From: Rachicladosporium sp. CCFEE 5018
Lineage: Eukaryota; Ascomycota; Dothideomycetes; Cladosporiales; Cladosporiaceae
Assembly (NCBI GenBank): GCA_002077045.2
Contig: KZ111181.1
Coordinates: 62,001-126,000, forward strand
Direction of reading: 5' to 3'
Length of the DNA stretch: 64,000 nt
Positions 21,032 to 32,671 of this stretch are shown in pieces (the first letter of the stretch is position 1; every line of letters starts with the position of its first letter). The position numbers and the translations under genes were made by a program. The notes beneath the pieces were generated by a model, which was not told where the DNA came from, searched no databases, and saw only the letters and a list, made by a program, of their open reading frames with translations.

Positions 21032-21873
21032 ATGGCCTCCCCTCACCCCCCTCTCACATGGCAGCATTCCGCCGACCCAACAAACCCCACAATCGCCTCC
21101 ACCCTCCCAGACGAAGTCATAACCTGTCTCCAGAATGCTCGATTCGTACGTCGCCAAATAACTCCACCCAGAACTCTCAGCAAGACTCAAGGATCCCAGA
21201 ACTGACAATCAAGCAGCTCCACCTCGCAACCTGCACCTCCAACACCCCCCACGTCAGCCTAATGAACTACACCTACCTCCCCTCCCACCCCTTCGCCTCC
21301 TCCACCCAACTCCCCCCGCCCTCCAGCCCAAGCATCCTAATGACCTCCAACCCCTCCTCCAAGAAAACCTCCAACCTGCTCTCAAACCCTCAAGTCTCAT
21401 TGCTGGTGCACGACTGGGTCTCCACCCGCCCTCCGAACGTCGAACGGGACCGCTCGCCAGAAGGCCGACCAGGAGGAGGACAGGGAAGAAGCAGTCTGGC
21501 GAGTATGTTGATGCAGATGAATAGCACGGCCGTCTCGTCCATCAGCGCGACCATAAACGGCACAGCTATCGTCCTCGACCCCGGGAGCGAGGAGGAGAAA
21601 TGGTGCAGAGAGCAGCATCTAGCCAACAACACGTTCCAGGAATCTGAGGCGGATGCGGGGGGTTTCGGGGCGAGTTTGGAGAGGGTTGAGAGTGGCGATG
21701 GGGGGAGGGCGAGTTATGTTAGTGGGGAGGATGTTAAGGTTGTTGTGGTGAGGATTCGGGATGGGAGGATCAGTGATTGGAAGGGTGGGGTCAGTGATTT
21801 TCGGTTGAGTGAGGGTGGGAGTGGGGAGAGGGAGGGGGAGAGGATGGTGAATGGTGTGGTGGGTACGGATTGA
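21032..21873 (+). CDS. FMN-binding split-barrel protein (pyridoxamine oxidase-like), 256 aa (copy 1)
   Basis: Exons 21032-21145 and 21217-21873 with a 71-nt intron (GTACGT...AAGCAG), phase 0. The joined start of the domain reads LPDEVITCLQNARF-LHLATCTSNTPHVSLMNYTY, followed by LMTSNPSSKKTSNLLSNP and VSLLVHDWVSTRPP: the flavin split-barrel of the fungal YLR456W/YPR172W-like pyridoxamine 5'-phosphate oxidase-related proteins. The C-terminal part includes GTAIVLDPGSEEEKWCREQH and a Gly/Glu-rich tail. No targeting signal is seen. The family's substrate is not established, and true PNP oxidase activity should not be assumed. Codons 130-172 (21421-21549) show many silent differences to copy 2 (see findings). 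Confidence 0.85.
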
Positions 21874-22235
21874 TGGCGGGCGATGAAAAGTGATCAGGGT
21901 TTAGCGAGGCGTTGGGGTGTAATCTCTATGGTCCTGCCATGTTCCCACAGCAGTAATACTCTGCAGTCTACGCGACCACTCCAACCTGCGCTGAAGTTGA
22001 GCCCAGCCACGTGACTGTGACGTAGGAAGTGCAACTCGTTCGGATCGTTCTCCAGCGATGGTACCTCCTCGATGGCTGCGAACGCCTTGCCCTATCAGCA
22101 ACATTGGCGAGATCGTTATCTTTTCACCGCTACCATTGCCACGACCACGTACTCGTGCCTGTGCGAGTGATCGCTTGAACTCATATTTTCGAGGAACCAC
22201 ATTCCCGGCTGCTTTCCATCGCAGCTCCGACATGG
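21874..22235. other. Spacer between convergent genes (copy 1)
   Basis: About 360 bases between the 3' ends of the split-barrel and BTB genes, so shared terminator space. Nearly identical in copy 2 apart from small changes. Confidence 0.3.
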
Positions 22236-23428
22236 TTAGACACGCATCCAAGTCTCGACCCAGGACGTAATCCGACGAGTCTTCTTGCCCTTCTTCTTCT
22301 TCTTCTTCTTCGGAGTCTTACAGTCACTGCATCGGATCTTCCCTCGTCGATCGAAGAGCTGATTACACGCACATCGAATGAAGTCCCTCCGTTCGCCCTT
22401 CTCCCTAGCCGCCAGCGCAATGGCAATGTCAGCGCCGAGCTCGGTCCTCCGCATAAGCTCCTTAAACCACGCCTCTTGCATCAGAGTCCTTACCACTGGC
22501 AAGCAGTATCCGACAAAGAACTGGCGCAGCTCGTGGCGATCTTCGAAGTCCGACGTCCAGAGCACGTGCAGGGTGTGAAAAAGCTCGGTCAAATCACTCA
22601 GCGGCCGTGTCCAGCTTGTCAAGCGGTTTGCGGCCACTTGCGCCAGTTCCACCATGGCGTACTTGCAAGCAAGCACGTACACCTCGGCGTGGAGACTTAT
22701 TGCGTCCCATTCGGGCGCTGGGACGTCATCGATCTCGTCGACGTCGTATTGGCCGCGGTACAGGAAGCAGAGAAAGCCTTTGACGACGGTGGGGCTTGCT
22801 TCTGAGGTGTCGAGATTGACGACAGCGGCGTCCTACACATCACTTAGGTCAGGAAATGCGACCTCGTGAAACCAGGGCGTGGCGTGCGTACTTGTGCGGT
22901 GCGGCTCAGCATGCGCTCGAAGAATGGACACTCGTCGAGTTTGATTCTATGCGCTCTGATCTTCTCTCCCCTTATGATGACTGTGATATCGGAGGATCGC
23001 GCAGAGTTGTATGATCTGATCGTCGTCAGTGGCAGCATGTAGAGTAGGTTACAGCACACGACTTACGTAGCGACAGACGTGTATTTCGCCACAATCGAGG
23101 ACTCGTCAGTGGTCTGCGCTATGCTGGTGCAGCGGTCCGGCTGCTTCTCGCGACCACTGTAACCCGAAGAAGTCGGCGTCGACGGCGATGCAGAGCGCTT
23201 GTTGAGCGCGCTTACGCCTCCAGCCATGAGCTGCATCGGCAGAGACAGAGCTGATAGATCTGCAGCGGGTCCATCGTAGATATCGCCGTCCTCGCGCGCT
23301 GTAGACTGGGAGTCGCTGTCGTCAGCTTCGTCGCGCAGACTGGTATGAAAGCAGCGTACACTTCCTACCGCAACGACTCCATACGGCGACGCAGGATCCA
23401 GGCGATCGCTTGATGGGATACTCGACAT
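22236..23428 (-). CDS. BTB/POZ domain protein with C-terminal Cys motif, 360 aa (copy 1)
   Basis: Exons 23428-23067, 23015-22892 and 22832-22236, phases consistent. The Ser/Pro-rich N-terminus leads into BTB: SSDITVIIRGEKIRAHRIKL, ECPFFERML, then VVKGFLCFLYRGQYDVDEI and LHAEVYVLACKYAMVELA. The C-terminus has CACNQLFDRRGKIRCSDC, a possible metal-binding CxC...CxxC, then a Lys run (seven AAG-type codons) and ends ETWMRV. The gene at 34344-35595 is a paralogue with the same C-terminal motif (CPCGRLLDQKGRIQCLGC). The start is the least certain part: ATG 23428 requires reading through a potential 70-nt intron just downstream. Targets unknown; BTB proteins usually dimerise and may recruit cullin-3. 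Confidence 0.7.
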
Positions 23429-23750
23429 CGCGTCGGACTCCGCTTGTGTGTATGAGATATGAAGTTGTGAAGGTGAGGAAAAGTGAAAGTCAACGTCGCT
23501 CACAGTGAGCGCGTGTCGCTAGCGCTGGTCATTCGCTTCGATAGACTGGAAGGAGCGACCCACACCAGCACCGCGCATCCGCCCCAGTAGTGCAGCGAGT
23601 CTTGAGTCGCCGTGCCTCTGATAGACGCAGACTCGCCATGTTCATGCATTATTTCGAACAACACAAATTCTCATTGACTGACCTAGCTCGAGCGTGTTCC
23701 CCGTTGACCGTGATATGGGAGGCTATCGTTGCTTCACCACTAGAAATGTC
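23429..23750. other. End of copy 1 before the gap
   Basis: No gene seen. The sequence stops abruptly at the N run; the same sequence continues past this point only at the end of copy 2 (34101 onward). Confidence 0.4.
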
Positions 23751-23760
23751 NNNNNNNNNN
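23751..23760. other. Assembly gap, 10 N
   Basis: Ten N between the end of copy 1 and the start of copy 2. It marks a scaffold join of unknown true length; a minimal placeholder is typical where contigs are linked by read pairs. Confidence 0.95.
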
Positions 23761-24091
23761 TGATGCTCGAAGTGAAGCGTCGAGCAAGAGCGCAATGCAC
23801 TGACAAAAGTCCAAGTGCGTGCAGAGTATCTGTACGGAAGACCCTCTTAAAGTCCTGGCAGCCAGCCGAACTGGTACGCCATGTGACAAACCTGGCAGCC
23901 AACCCATTCGCGAAAAGCACAAGACCTACCCGATCCCACATAGTCCATCCGAATGTCGCACGACCCTGTAAGCACAGCAGCCAGCATCGACCGATCAGCC
24001 AGCAAATCGCCCATCAATGTATCACATGCGCATGAGCATGCAATACCCTGCTATCCTGCAACTTCCCCAACTAAATGTGATACATACGCTG

Positions 24092-24688
24092 CTACAAACT
24101 TGGGGCCACCGGATTTGCGCGGTCCTGCTGGAACAAGCGAATGATGGTATTGCTCTTCACACGATCGACAGCGTACAAGTCCTTGTTCGCCATGTGGGCA
24201 GGCTGGAACTCCCAGCCCTGCCCTTGACCAGCCGGACGAAAGATGCCGTTGTTCCAGTTCTGTAGCAGAGACCGATCGTTGAAGACACTGTTGTGACCGG
24301 GCTTCAGCAATTCGAGGAGATAGCGTCTGCCACGCTCGCACATTCTGTCTGCATAGTATGCTGGCGCAGCGTAGGAAATGGGCGTCAGCGAGGAGGCGTA
24401 GATCCAGCAAAGGGCGAAGGTCTGCTGCTGCAGCTGGGCAGCCGTGAGAGTCATGCCATTGTGAATGACAATATAGTGCATAGGCCCGGCGGTGCCTTGC
24501 AGCGCAGACTGAGACTGCAGATAGAAGTTGAAGATGTAAGGATTGCGAATGCGCACATCGTCCACGAGAAGTCCAGGCTTGAAGTTTTGGCGGGCGTCGA
24601 TCTTCGCTCCCTCTGGTGCTGTGCGCTGCTGGGCAGGAAGTGGGAAGAAGCGAGTATGATGACGCTTGTTGCAGATCAGGAGCGTCAT
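24092..24688 (-). pseudogene. Truncated Argonaute: C-terminal part of a PIWI domain (copy 2)
   Basis: Counterpart of 13459-14055 with the same 198-codon frame from ATG 24688 and no frameshift. It keeps CNKRHHTRFFPL, LLVDD and YYADRMCERGRR. Differences include FDFYLQSQ to FNFYLQSQ and GTARPMHYF to GTAGPMHYI. Persistence of the frame in both copies could mean recent loss, or weak selection on a short product. Confidence 0.7.
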
Positions 24689-25825
24689 CCCGACAAAGAG
24701 ATCATACCTACCTAGCGAAAGCAATCAACGTACTGCGTGACTGCCTCAGACGTGTCGTGAAATCAAGTCAAAGACAGAGACAGCGACAGGCCGGCAGACA
24801 TCACTGCTGAAATATGTCAGCAAAGACACGTTTGTGTGGCACATTGATCTCAAGGTCATCAATGGACTGTCCGGCAGATCCAGGACAACGAGTGCTCGGG
24901 CCTCACCGCATGTAAGACCACCAGCCCAGAGCAGCACCTCGAAAGAATCTACCGGTGAGGTTCCGGGAGACATCATCATCTCGATCGGAGATGATATCTA
25001 CGGGACAGCATCGACAACTTGTGTGTGCGGCTACCAAGCCTGCTGTTCCCTCTTGGCCCGCTACAGAGCATCGCGGCGATGTGCACCTCCACGGATCCTC
25101 GCAGGTGTTGTACGTGCAATTTATCTCTCAAGGGACCAGATTGTACGTGACGACCGCGTGCGTGTGCCCGCCCGTAGCCAGCGTGAAGGACCCTACTTGC
25201 TTCGTCAAGGAGCGCACTTGTCTAGGCCAGCGCTGTAGCGTGTAAGTTTTGGTCGACGTAGTGTTTGAGCAGGCAAGACAGAGTTCGGAGCATTCACAAG
25301 TAGTTCGCAAGTGTATCAAATAGATACATGTACGCGTGTGGCTCCCTCGACCCAACCCGTGTGGAACTGCAGGTTGTCTCGGCAAGATGTGGACGCCTTG
25401 CTGCCTCAGGCTTGCCAACGCGATTGCCAGTATTCACACCCGCAAGACTGTCCATATGATCACCCACTGGTTTACTTGCGGGGCGCTGCTCCTCGATGCA
25501 CGACTCAAAGCGCAGGGGATGGTAGGGCGGTGATGTATACGAGCATCGAGCTGTGGCGACGTGAATTAAGGCGACGCGGTCGTACGTGTTGAACGTAGGC
25601 ATCATGGTAAGTGTACTATAAGTGCAAGATGACTGCCACAGAATCGGTCATCATATCTTACGGCCTCTCCGCTCATAGCCATAGTGACCATGGGACATTT
25701 TCAGAAGACGGACAGACAAGTGTGCACTGACAACTGTTGGTATACAATATTACGTTACTATGTTGGTATCTTGATCAAACCCAACAATACGAAAGTTCTC
25801 ATCTCTTCGCCCATACTACTTGCCT
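24689..25825. other. Upstream region of the truncated Argonaute (copy 2)
   Basis: As in copy 1, no other Argonaute domain is recognised. The region is strongly rearranged by small indels relative to copy 1, for example missing sequence around 25560 and 25705. Confidence 0.45.
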
Positions 25826-27000
25826 CTACTGCACGCTGTAGTTGATGGTCGGCGGCTGAGGTGCAACCTCAACGATGGAAGGCCCGAAGAGCACAGAGGT
25901 GCCGTCAAGCGCACCTTCAACATCCTTGCTGGAGACGAAGACGTAGGTCTGCCCCTCGTCGACGGTCGGGATGGGAGCGGAGATGGTGTTACCTGATCTG
26001 CCGTTAGCATTGCGTCAAGATATCTCTCTACACTGGCTAATTTACCGTTGATGGTACCCTTCACACTGGTGACCGACAAGCCACTGACGAACGTGAGGTA
26101 CGAGCCAGCTGGGGGGGCCGACGCAGCCGTGAATGATGCAGTGGAGCCGCCGGCGATCGCGCGGCATTGGTTATGACCCTGGTGACGGTTGCCCCACTTG
26201 CCCCAGCCGTTGCGCTTGATCAAGTCGGAGATCTTGCCGGACGGCTCCTCAAGTGTGCAAGCATTGCCGGTGTAGGTGAGCGCCGGGTAGGGCGTGAAAG
26301 GGAGGGCAGTGTTGCCTGCCGGGCAGTTGAGGATGAAAGAGGCTGCGAGGGTGTAGACGGAAGTGGGGTCGAGAGGCTGGCGACGAGGTCAGCATATGTT
26401 ATCGCGACAGGATGAGTATTCACTTACTGTGCCGTAAGGGTTGGCCATTGGTACCTCACCGACAGCAAGACGCTGCATCGAGGTGTGAAGAGCCTCGGTC
26501 ACGAGGATGGACCCGGCGACAGTGAGGTAGGCCTTGCTGGTGATCAAGGGGGCGCCGCCTAGGTACGCGGACGTGCCGACACCCTCAAGAACGGACGACA
26601 GAGTGATGAAGCTCTTGACATCGGTGTACGGGAAGCTGTACGCGCAGGCTGCGTTGGGCGTGACACCAGCATTCTGGAGTGCGCCAGACAGCAAGAGGAC
26701 ATGCTGCTCCTCGTCGTGCGCGATGTACTTGAGGTTGTTGTAGTAGTCCTTGCTGTAGCCTGGAAGAGAGTCAGGACTAGTGATAAATATTGAATGAGGT
26801 AAGTACTCACCAGCTTTCTCAAAGTCGTGCTGGGAGAAGTTGGTGAGCGCGTTCTTGTAGAAGACGTTCTCGAGGTGTTCGAGGGTGAGCGCGAATTGGA
26901 GGACTGTCGTGTCAATGTTGGTGGCCTGGCGAACTTCCACCGGCGCGGCGCTCGCGATGGAGGCCAAGAGAGGCACAGCGGAGAAGAAGGTGGACTTCAT
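25826..27000 (-). CDS. Secreted ferritin-like (Rds1-type) protein, 339 aa (copy 2)
   Basis: Exons 27000-26811, 26759-26428, 26376-26046 and 25992-25826, the same sizes as in copy 1. Signal peptide and the DEEQH ferritin-type motif are retained. Protein changes are few (for example Phe to Leu in the signal peptide, Leu to Met before QRLAVG, Gly to Arg in KWGNRHQ). Intron 1 here has a consensus GTGAGT donor, is 51 nt and has no in-frame stop, so retention would add 17 residues in frame; intron 3 has GTAAAT instead of GTAAGT. Confidence 0.85.
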
Positions 27001-28987
27001 ATTGTAGATTGGGGGTGAAGTAAGCAGCTGTCTTTTGGATGATGATTGAAATAGCTGTATACCGACGAGGACTCGCAAAGGTACTTATGGACAGCCCATC
27101 GAAGCCCCTCTGGTTGTGACTATTTTTACGAGCAGTACGGTGCATGACGCGCTCGCTGTCATTTGGAATGGAGAAGTGAGGATCAGTCTCATTCGTTCGT
27201 GCACCCCTCGTGGGCCTTGTAGCCGCAGTCTTCTGCGCTATAACACAATGCTAGCTCCAAAGTGTAATTTGTGTGAATGTACCCACTTACAAGCTAGTAT
27301 GGTCAGGGACGGGCAGATCGTCTAGACCTCGCACCTTGACTACGAGCCTTGTCATGGACAAGCACCTACTGCCAGACTCGATCCTCTATTGCGTGAGGTC
27401 CTCTTAGCCAGCATTGCCGATGAGGGCAAGCCAGCTACTGTGCGCATTTCGCGATGCAGTGAGCGGAATGGCCGTGAGACTCACACTTGCGACTTCCCCA
27501 GATCGATTAATCTCTGCTCCCGCGAACGTCTAACGTTTGGCTGTGCCTTTTGAGTTCCCGTATGTCTCACAATAGCAGTCCAGCATGCAGGCACACCGGT
27601 CATTTCAAGTCGTTGAAGTTATGGAGAAGTGACATCTCCGCTCAAAGCCTTCCACGACCGTTCGCGATCGGGGCCGAGAGCCGCGTTGCCTGGTCTGAGG
27701 CAATCAAAGAAGTCCAGAGCACACCGTCGATCAAGATGCTTGCAGGCTATGACGACCAGGTCCGGCCTAGTAAAGCAATACAATTGTGCAGACTTGCTGC
27801 AGCTTCGTCTCTAGCGCTCCACACTAACGACTTCAAATAGCGACACAAAAGAGTTTTCCTCCCCACAAGGGTCACCCCAGACGCCGCCGAGGTCACAAAG
27901 AAAGGCATAAACATAAGCATGCAGAGAAGCTTAGGGCCTAGCGGTGCACAAGCTTCAAGAATTTCCCCGCGCCGTCCTGAAATAGATGGCCACCAGTCTC
28001 GAAGCAGTCAGATGGGCAGTCAATCGAGAAACCTGGCCAATCGAGGAGGAAAGGAGCTCTCGAGGTGGGAGGTGAAAAGCTCGCGGCTAAGTAAGGGCGA
28101 GGTCCACCCCCGGGCGATTCCATGCTCGATGGGTGTCGACATCATCCTGTAAACACATCGCGAGAGCTGTTGCGACGGTGAGTCCCGAGGACTTGCGGCG
28201 GTGACGGCGTGGCTGTCAGGCCTGCAGCCTTGCGATTCCGAGCTTGGTCTATTGATGTCCGAGGGTGATGCACATATCGCAATTTCCATGCGACCGGGTC
28301 ATGTGCTCGTATGACAAGGTGAATCAAATCGATGGCTCAGTCGTGACATTGTTAGAGCGAGCAGGGAATACTCTATCCTGATGATGCAAACATCCGGATT
28401 ATACGTAGAAAGAAGACACCGCCTGCAAAGCTACCAGACGTGAGATAGTCAAGCTCTCAGCGCAAGGCGCGACGAAGGCGTCGCTCTGGCCGGAGAAGGT
28501 TCAAATGCTTGATAACATCTAAGTGGGGTATGCTCGCTCACACGACTATGGCTTAGCGCAACACTGCACACCGTCCTTACCCATGTATGTCTCTCGGATT
28601 GAACAGATTCCAGTACTCATCGACATCCAGTGGTTGCGTGGCACCAACAGATTTTTGCTTCGCCTCTGTTCTCGAACACCCATTGCCTAGCCAAGCGGAC
28701 CTATTCTGTGCGTCCATATCATGAGTTATCGTCAAGTGGAAGTCTTCCCAACGAGAATGCTTGAGGTTAGAGCCTCCGCCGTTCACCAACGTGTGCGTCG
28801 ACAATACCAGGAATTTGCCAGAGGACACGATGTGAGCGATGTTGAGCCGCGGCGAAGATGTCGCCTTCCGAAGACCGTGAGACTTGGGACTGCAATGAGG
28901 GTTCTCAGTGGTATCAAACACATTACATGCTCCATATTTCTCACAAGTCGTACAATGCTGCCGCCCCTCCGCTTGTCTCGCAATCGC
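27001..28987. other. 2.0-kb spacer, no convincing gene (copy 2)
   Basis: Matches 16.4-18.5 kb. The rightward frame open in copy 1 is closed by a TAG at 27838-27840. About 130 bp present in copy 1 are missing near 28885. Confidence 0.4.
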
Positions 28988-31212
28988 TCAGTCGTCGTCA
29001 AAGATGCTCGTAGTATTGATCAATATCGTGTCCAACACCCTAGCCTGCAGCCCCGCATCGCCAATCTGCCCATTGTGCTGTCCCATCAACGTAGGCCTGT
29101 CATCAAAAGTCAGCACATGATCCTGCTCATTACCCCAAACCCCCCAAGATCGCTGCCAGGAAAGGAAGACACTCACGCAAAACATATCCCCAAATTCCCC
29201 GTCTCCATCCGATTCCTTCCCTCCCTCTGCACAACGCGATGTAAATGCAACACCAACGCCCTCAACGTAGCATAATTAGCATCCGGCAACTCATTCACAC
29301 AACCATGCAGCGCATCCCTCCGTGCACCCTCATCCTCAATCCGCGCAGCCTCGATAAAACTACCGTAACCCTCCCGCGTGAGCAACGGATCCGGCAGCTC
29401 CGCGAAGAAGCGCTTAAGCAAAGTAGCAACGGAATTGACGTCGTGGAAAAAGTTCGCTGGGTTGCGAAAATCGAGGCTTGGGTGCGAGGGGGGTAGGGTG
29501 TTGAAGGCGTTTCGGAGTTGCGTTACATGCGAGCTGGTGCCGGAAAGGCGGTAGATTCCTTCGGTGTCTAGGCCGAAGGTGTCGATCGCTAGGAGGGATT
29601 GGTGGACTATTAGCGGGACGGGGGTGGCGTCGCGGTCGAAGAGGGATTGGAGGGAGAGGCCGAAGATGGGTTGCCCCGGGGGGCCGGAGTGGGCTGGTGG
29701 AGGCGGGGCGTGGCTTTCTTGTGGGGGAAAGGAGGGTTGTTGGGTTGATGGACTTATGATGCCACCTGAGTGAGGTGGGTAGCCGGAGGTGCCTCCCCTT
29801 GGTCCTGCTGGACTGGCGGGAAGAGCACGGTCTTGCAGGGTTGTTGGGTATGGTGGGCTGTTGTATGCTGGGTCGCGTGCTGCCTGTGGCGAAGGGTTGT
29901 AGGCGGGTTGCTGTGTCCGGTATGGCTCAGGCATGGGCGGCTGTTGATTACCGTACTGACTACTAGCCGACTGTGGCGTTTGCGAGTATGATGGTGTCGT
30001 TGGCTGCGTTTCCTGTGGTCCTGAATACCGGTTGTTCATCGACCCAGGCTGCGAGTTCGATGTGTTGACTGCCAGTCCACCCGATGGCGGATAGTTCGTC
30101 GCACTCATTGTGGGCGGCTGACTTGATGCACCCATCGAAGATTGTCGAGGCTGCTGCTGCTTTGACGCCAAAGTCGGATGCTGCTCGTAGTGGATGTCGC
30201 TCGGTCGGCTGATCTTCCCCGAATAGCTCCCAACATAGCCGTGAAAGTCGCCATCGTTGTCAATGTCATACAGCGTGTCCCGCATACTCCTCGACCCAAC
30301 AGCCGCATCCTTGCCCTCAAGTGGACTCACAGCCAGTCCATTCCCAAGCAACAGCTTCTCATTGAACGTCGCATACTTCTGCAACTGCAACGTCAAAGCA
30401 TGATCGCACTCATTGATCAGATCCCTCAACGCTTTCACAGCATTCGGCCGTCCAGTCCGCACAAGCTGCTCCCGCTGCGTCCTAGCCTGCCGCACCTTCT
30501 CCTCGTAATCCGCATCAGCAGCTTGCGTCTTAGACAGCAAATCCGATTCATGCTGTTCCGCCGACTTCGGCCCCTTGATCCCCAGCCGTCGACTCCCCTT
30601 CGTATCCCCCGTCTTCGCACGATCGTACTGCTCAGCCAGACTATCATACCTCGCCTTCGCCTTCTGCATCGCACTCTCAGCATCGCTCGCGCGCTTCTCA
30701 GCGTCCAGACCGTCATGCTTCCACTGCTTCCTTCCCCTCTCCATGGCATTGCCAAGTTCATTCAAGTCCTCATGCATCTGGTGTAACGACAGCGCGAACT
30801 GCATCCCGTTATCCGCCATCCGCTCGTGCACGCGCAGCATCTCGCCGACCTGTCGCGCATAGCTGCCAGCTTTGCCATCGGGTCTGCGAATGCTCTCCAG
30901 ATGCGCCCGCACGAGTCGCTTGAGCCCGTTTGCTTGCTCTTCTTCGAGACTTGAGCGTTTCTTCAGGAAGCTGGCCAAGTCGCGGGCGGAGGCTATGCTT
31001 TGCTTTAGTCTGTCTAGCAATGTGCTGATGCCGATGTTGGAGGTGAGGACGTTCTCGACTGCTGCGGGAGGTGCTGAGGGCGCGGCGACTGGCGACGAGG
31101 CTGCGGGCAAGGCTTGAGGGACCGAGGGACTCGTAGGTATAGAGAGACTGTCATTGCGGGCGCCGTTGATGTGGTCGCCGTTCGTCGACTCTCTGCTGTT
31201 CCGGTCGGACAT
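28988..31212 (-). CDS. RGD1: F-BAR/RhoGAP protein, Rgd1 homologue, 714 aa (copy 2)
   Basis: Exons 31212-29177 and 29096-28988, identical in length to copy 1. About a dozen amino-acid changes relative to copy 1, nearly all in the N-terminal tail and the Gln/Pro-rich linker; the F-BAR and RhoGAP cores, including the GIYRLSG arginine finger, are almost unchanged. Silent changes are numerous over 30456-30736, which points to purifying selection on both copies, as for two alleles. Confidence 0.92.
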
Positions 31213-31477
31213 GGTCGATGATGTTGCCAGTCAATGATTGACTGCAACAAGGAGGATGTTGGCGTCAATGGTTGTGGAGCGGGAGTAGCTTGGTTCTGTA
31301 CCTTGAACCTTGTCGCGAACGCCACGTGAACTGAGCCACATATAACGCGAGGCCGGCGACGTCACCTTTCAATGAATTATCACGAGATGATCATTAGATG
31401 TCATTCCATACAGCCTGAGGCACATCAAACGACTTCGCTTTGACCAGACCAGCTGAGCATCGACCCAAATACCCACA
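31213..31477. promoter_or_regulatory. Divergent promoter of RGD1 and the split-barrel gene (copy 2)
   Basis: 265 bp between start codons, the same length as in copy 1. The CACGTG (31323-31328) and the downstream GACGTCA core are conserved, whereas the 60 bases before the rightward start have diverged. Confidence 0.4.
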
Positions 31478-32300
31478 ATGGCCTCCTCCCACCCTCCCCT
31501 CACGTGGCAACACTCCGCCGAACCAACAAACCCCACAATCGCCTCCACCCTCCCAGACGAAGTCGTAACCTGTCTCCAGAATGCTCGATTCGTATGTCGG
31601 TCCCCATGTTCCCTCCCCAATCGCCCTTACTAACAACACGCAGCTCCACCTCGCAACCTGCACCTCGAACACCCCCCACGTCAGCCTAATGAACTACACC
31701 TACCTCCCCTCCCACCCCTTCGCCTCCTCCACCCAACTTCCCCCGCCCTCCAGCCCAAGCATCCTAATGACCTCCAACCCCTCCTCCAAGAAAACCTCAA
31801 ACCTGCTCTCAAACCCGCAAGTCTCATTGCTGGTGCACGACTGGGTCTCCACGCGGCCGCCGAATGTGGAGAGAGATAGATCCCCCGAGGGACGGCCAGG
31901 AGGAGGACAAGGAAGGAGCAGTCTGGCGAGTATGTTGATGCAGATGAACTCTACTGCCGTCTCGTCCATCTCGGCAACCATAAACGGCACAGCTATCGTC
32001 CTCGACCCCGGGAGCGAGGAGGAGAAATGGTGCAGAGAGCAGCATCTAGCCAACAACACGTTCCAGGAATCTGAGGCGGATGCGGGGGGTTTCGGGGCGA
32101 GTTTGGAGAGGGTTGAGAGTGGCGATGGGGGGAGGGCGAGTTATGTTAGTGGGGAGGATGTTAAGGTTGTGGTCGTAAGGATAAGGGATGGGAGGATCAG
32201 TGATTGGAAGGGTGGGGTGAGTGATTTTAGGCTTAGGGAGGGGAGCGGTGGGGAGACGGAGGGGGAGAGGATGGTGAATGGAGTTGTGGGCGGGTCGTAA
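31478..32300 (+). CDS. FMN-binding split-barrel protein, 256 aa (copy 2)
   Basis: Exons 31478-31591 and 31644-32300; protein length equals copy 1. The intron is 52 nt (GTATGT...ACGCAG) against 71 nt in copy 1 and its sequence is largely different. The last 25 codons have diverged (ends GVVGGS rather than GVVGTD), while the split-barrel core is the same at protein level. Confidence 0.85.
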
Positions 32301-32671
32301 TGTCAAACATGTGGAAAGGAGAAAAGTGATCAGGGTTTAGCGAGGCGTTGGGGTGTGATCTCTATGGTCCTGCCATGTTCCCGCAGCAGTAATACTCTGC
32401 AGTCTACGCGACCACTCCAACCTGCGCTGAAGTTGAGCCCAGCCACGTGACTGTGACGTAGGAAGTGCAACTCGTTCGGATCGTTCTCCAGCGATGGTAC
32501 CTCTTCGATGGCTGCGAACGCCTTGCCCTTTCAGCAACATTGGCGAGATCGTTATCCTTTCACCGCAATCAATGCCACGACCACGTACTCGCGCCTGTGC
32601 GAGTGATTGCTTGAACCCATATTTTCGAGGAACCACATTCCCGGCTGCTTTCCATCGCAGCTCCGACATGT
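32301..32671. other. Spacer between convergent genes (copy 2)
   Basis: About 370 bases of terminator space, corresponding to 21874-22235. Confidence 0.3.

Larger units (their letters stand above)
13128..23750 (+). repeat. Copy 1 of a ~10.4-kb directly repeated segment
   Basis: The segment starts (tgatgctcgaagtgaagcg) where the sequence after the N gap starts, and ends at the gap with cactagaaatgtc, which matches 34088-34100 at the end of copy 2. It is 10,623 bp against 10,340 bp in copy 2; the difference comes from several indels (about 60 bp in 14.1-15.2 kb, about 130 bp near 18.3-18.4 kb, 19 bp in an intron, 6 bp in a codon repeat, 80 bp near 23.2 kb). Five loci are collinear in both copies. 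Confidence 0.95.

Noticed and set aside
26389..27078. 229-codon unspliced ferritin-like frame in copy 2
   Set aside because: It reads through introns 1 and 2; splicing sites match copy 1 and give a full-length 339-aa protein.
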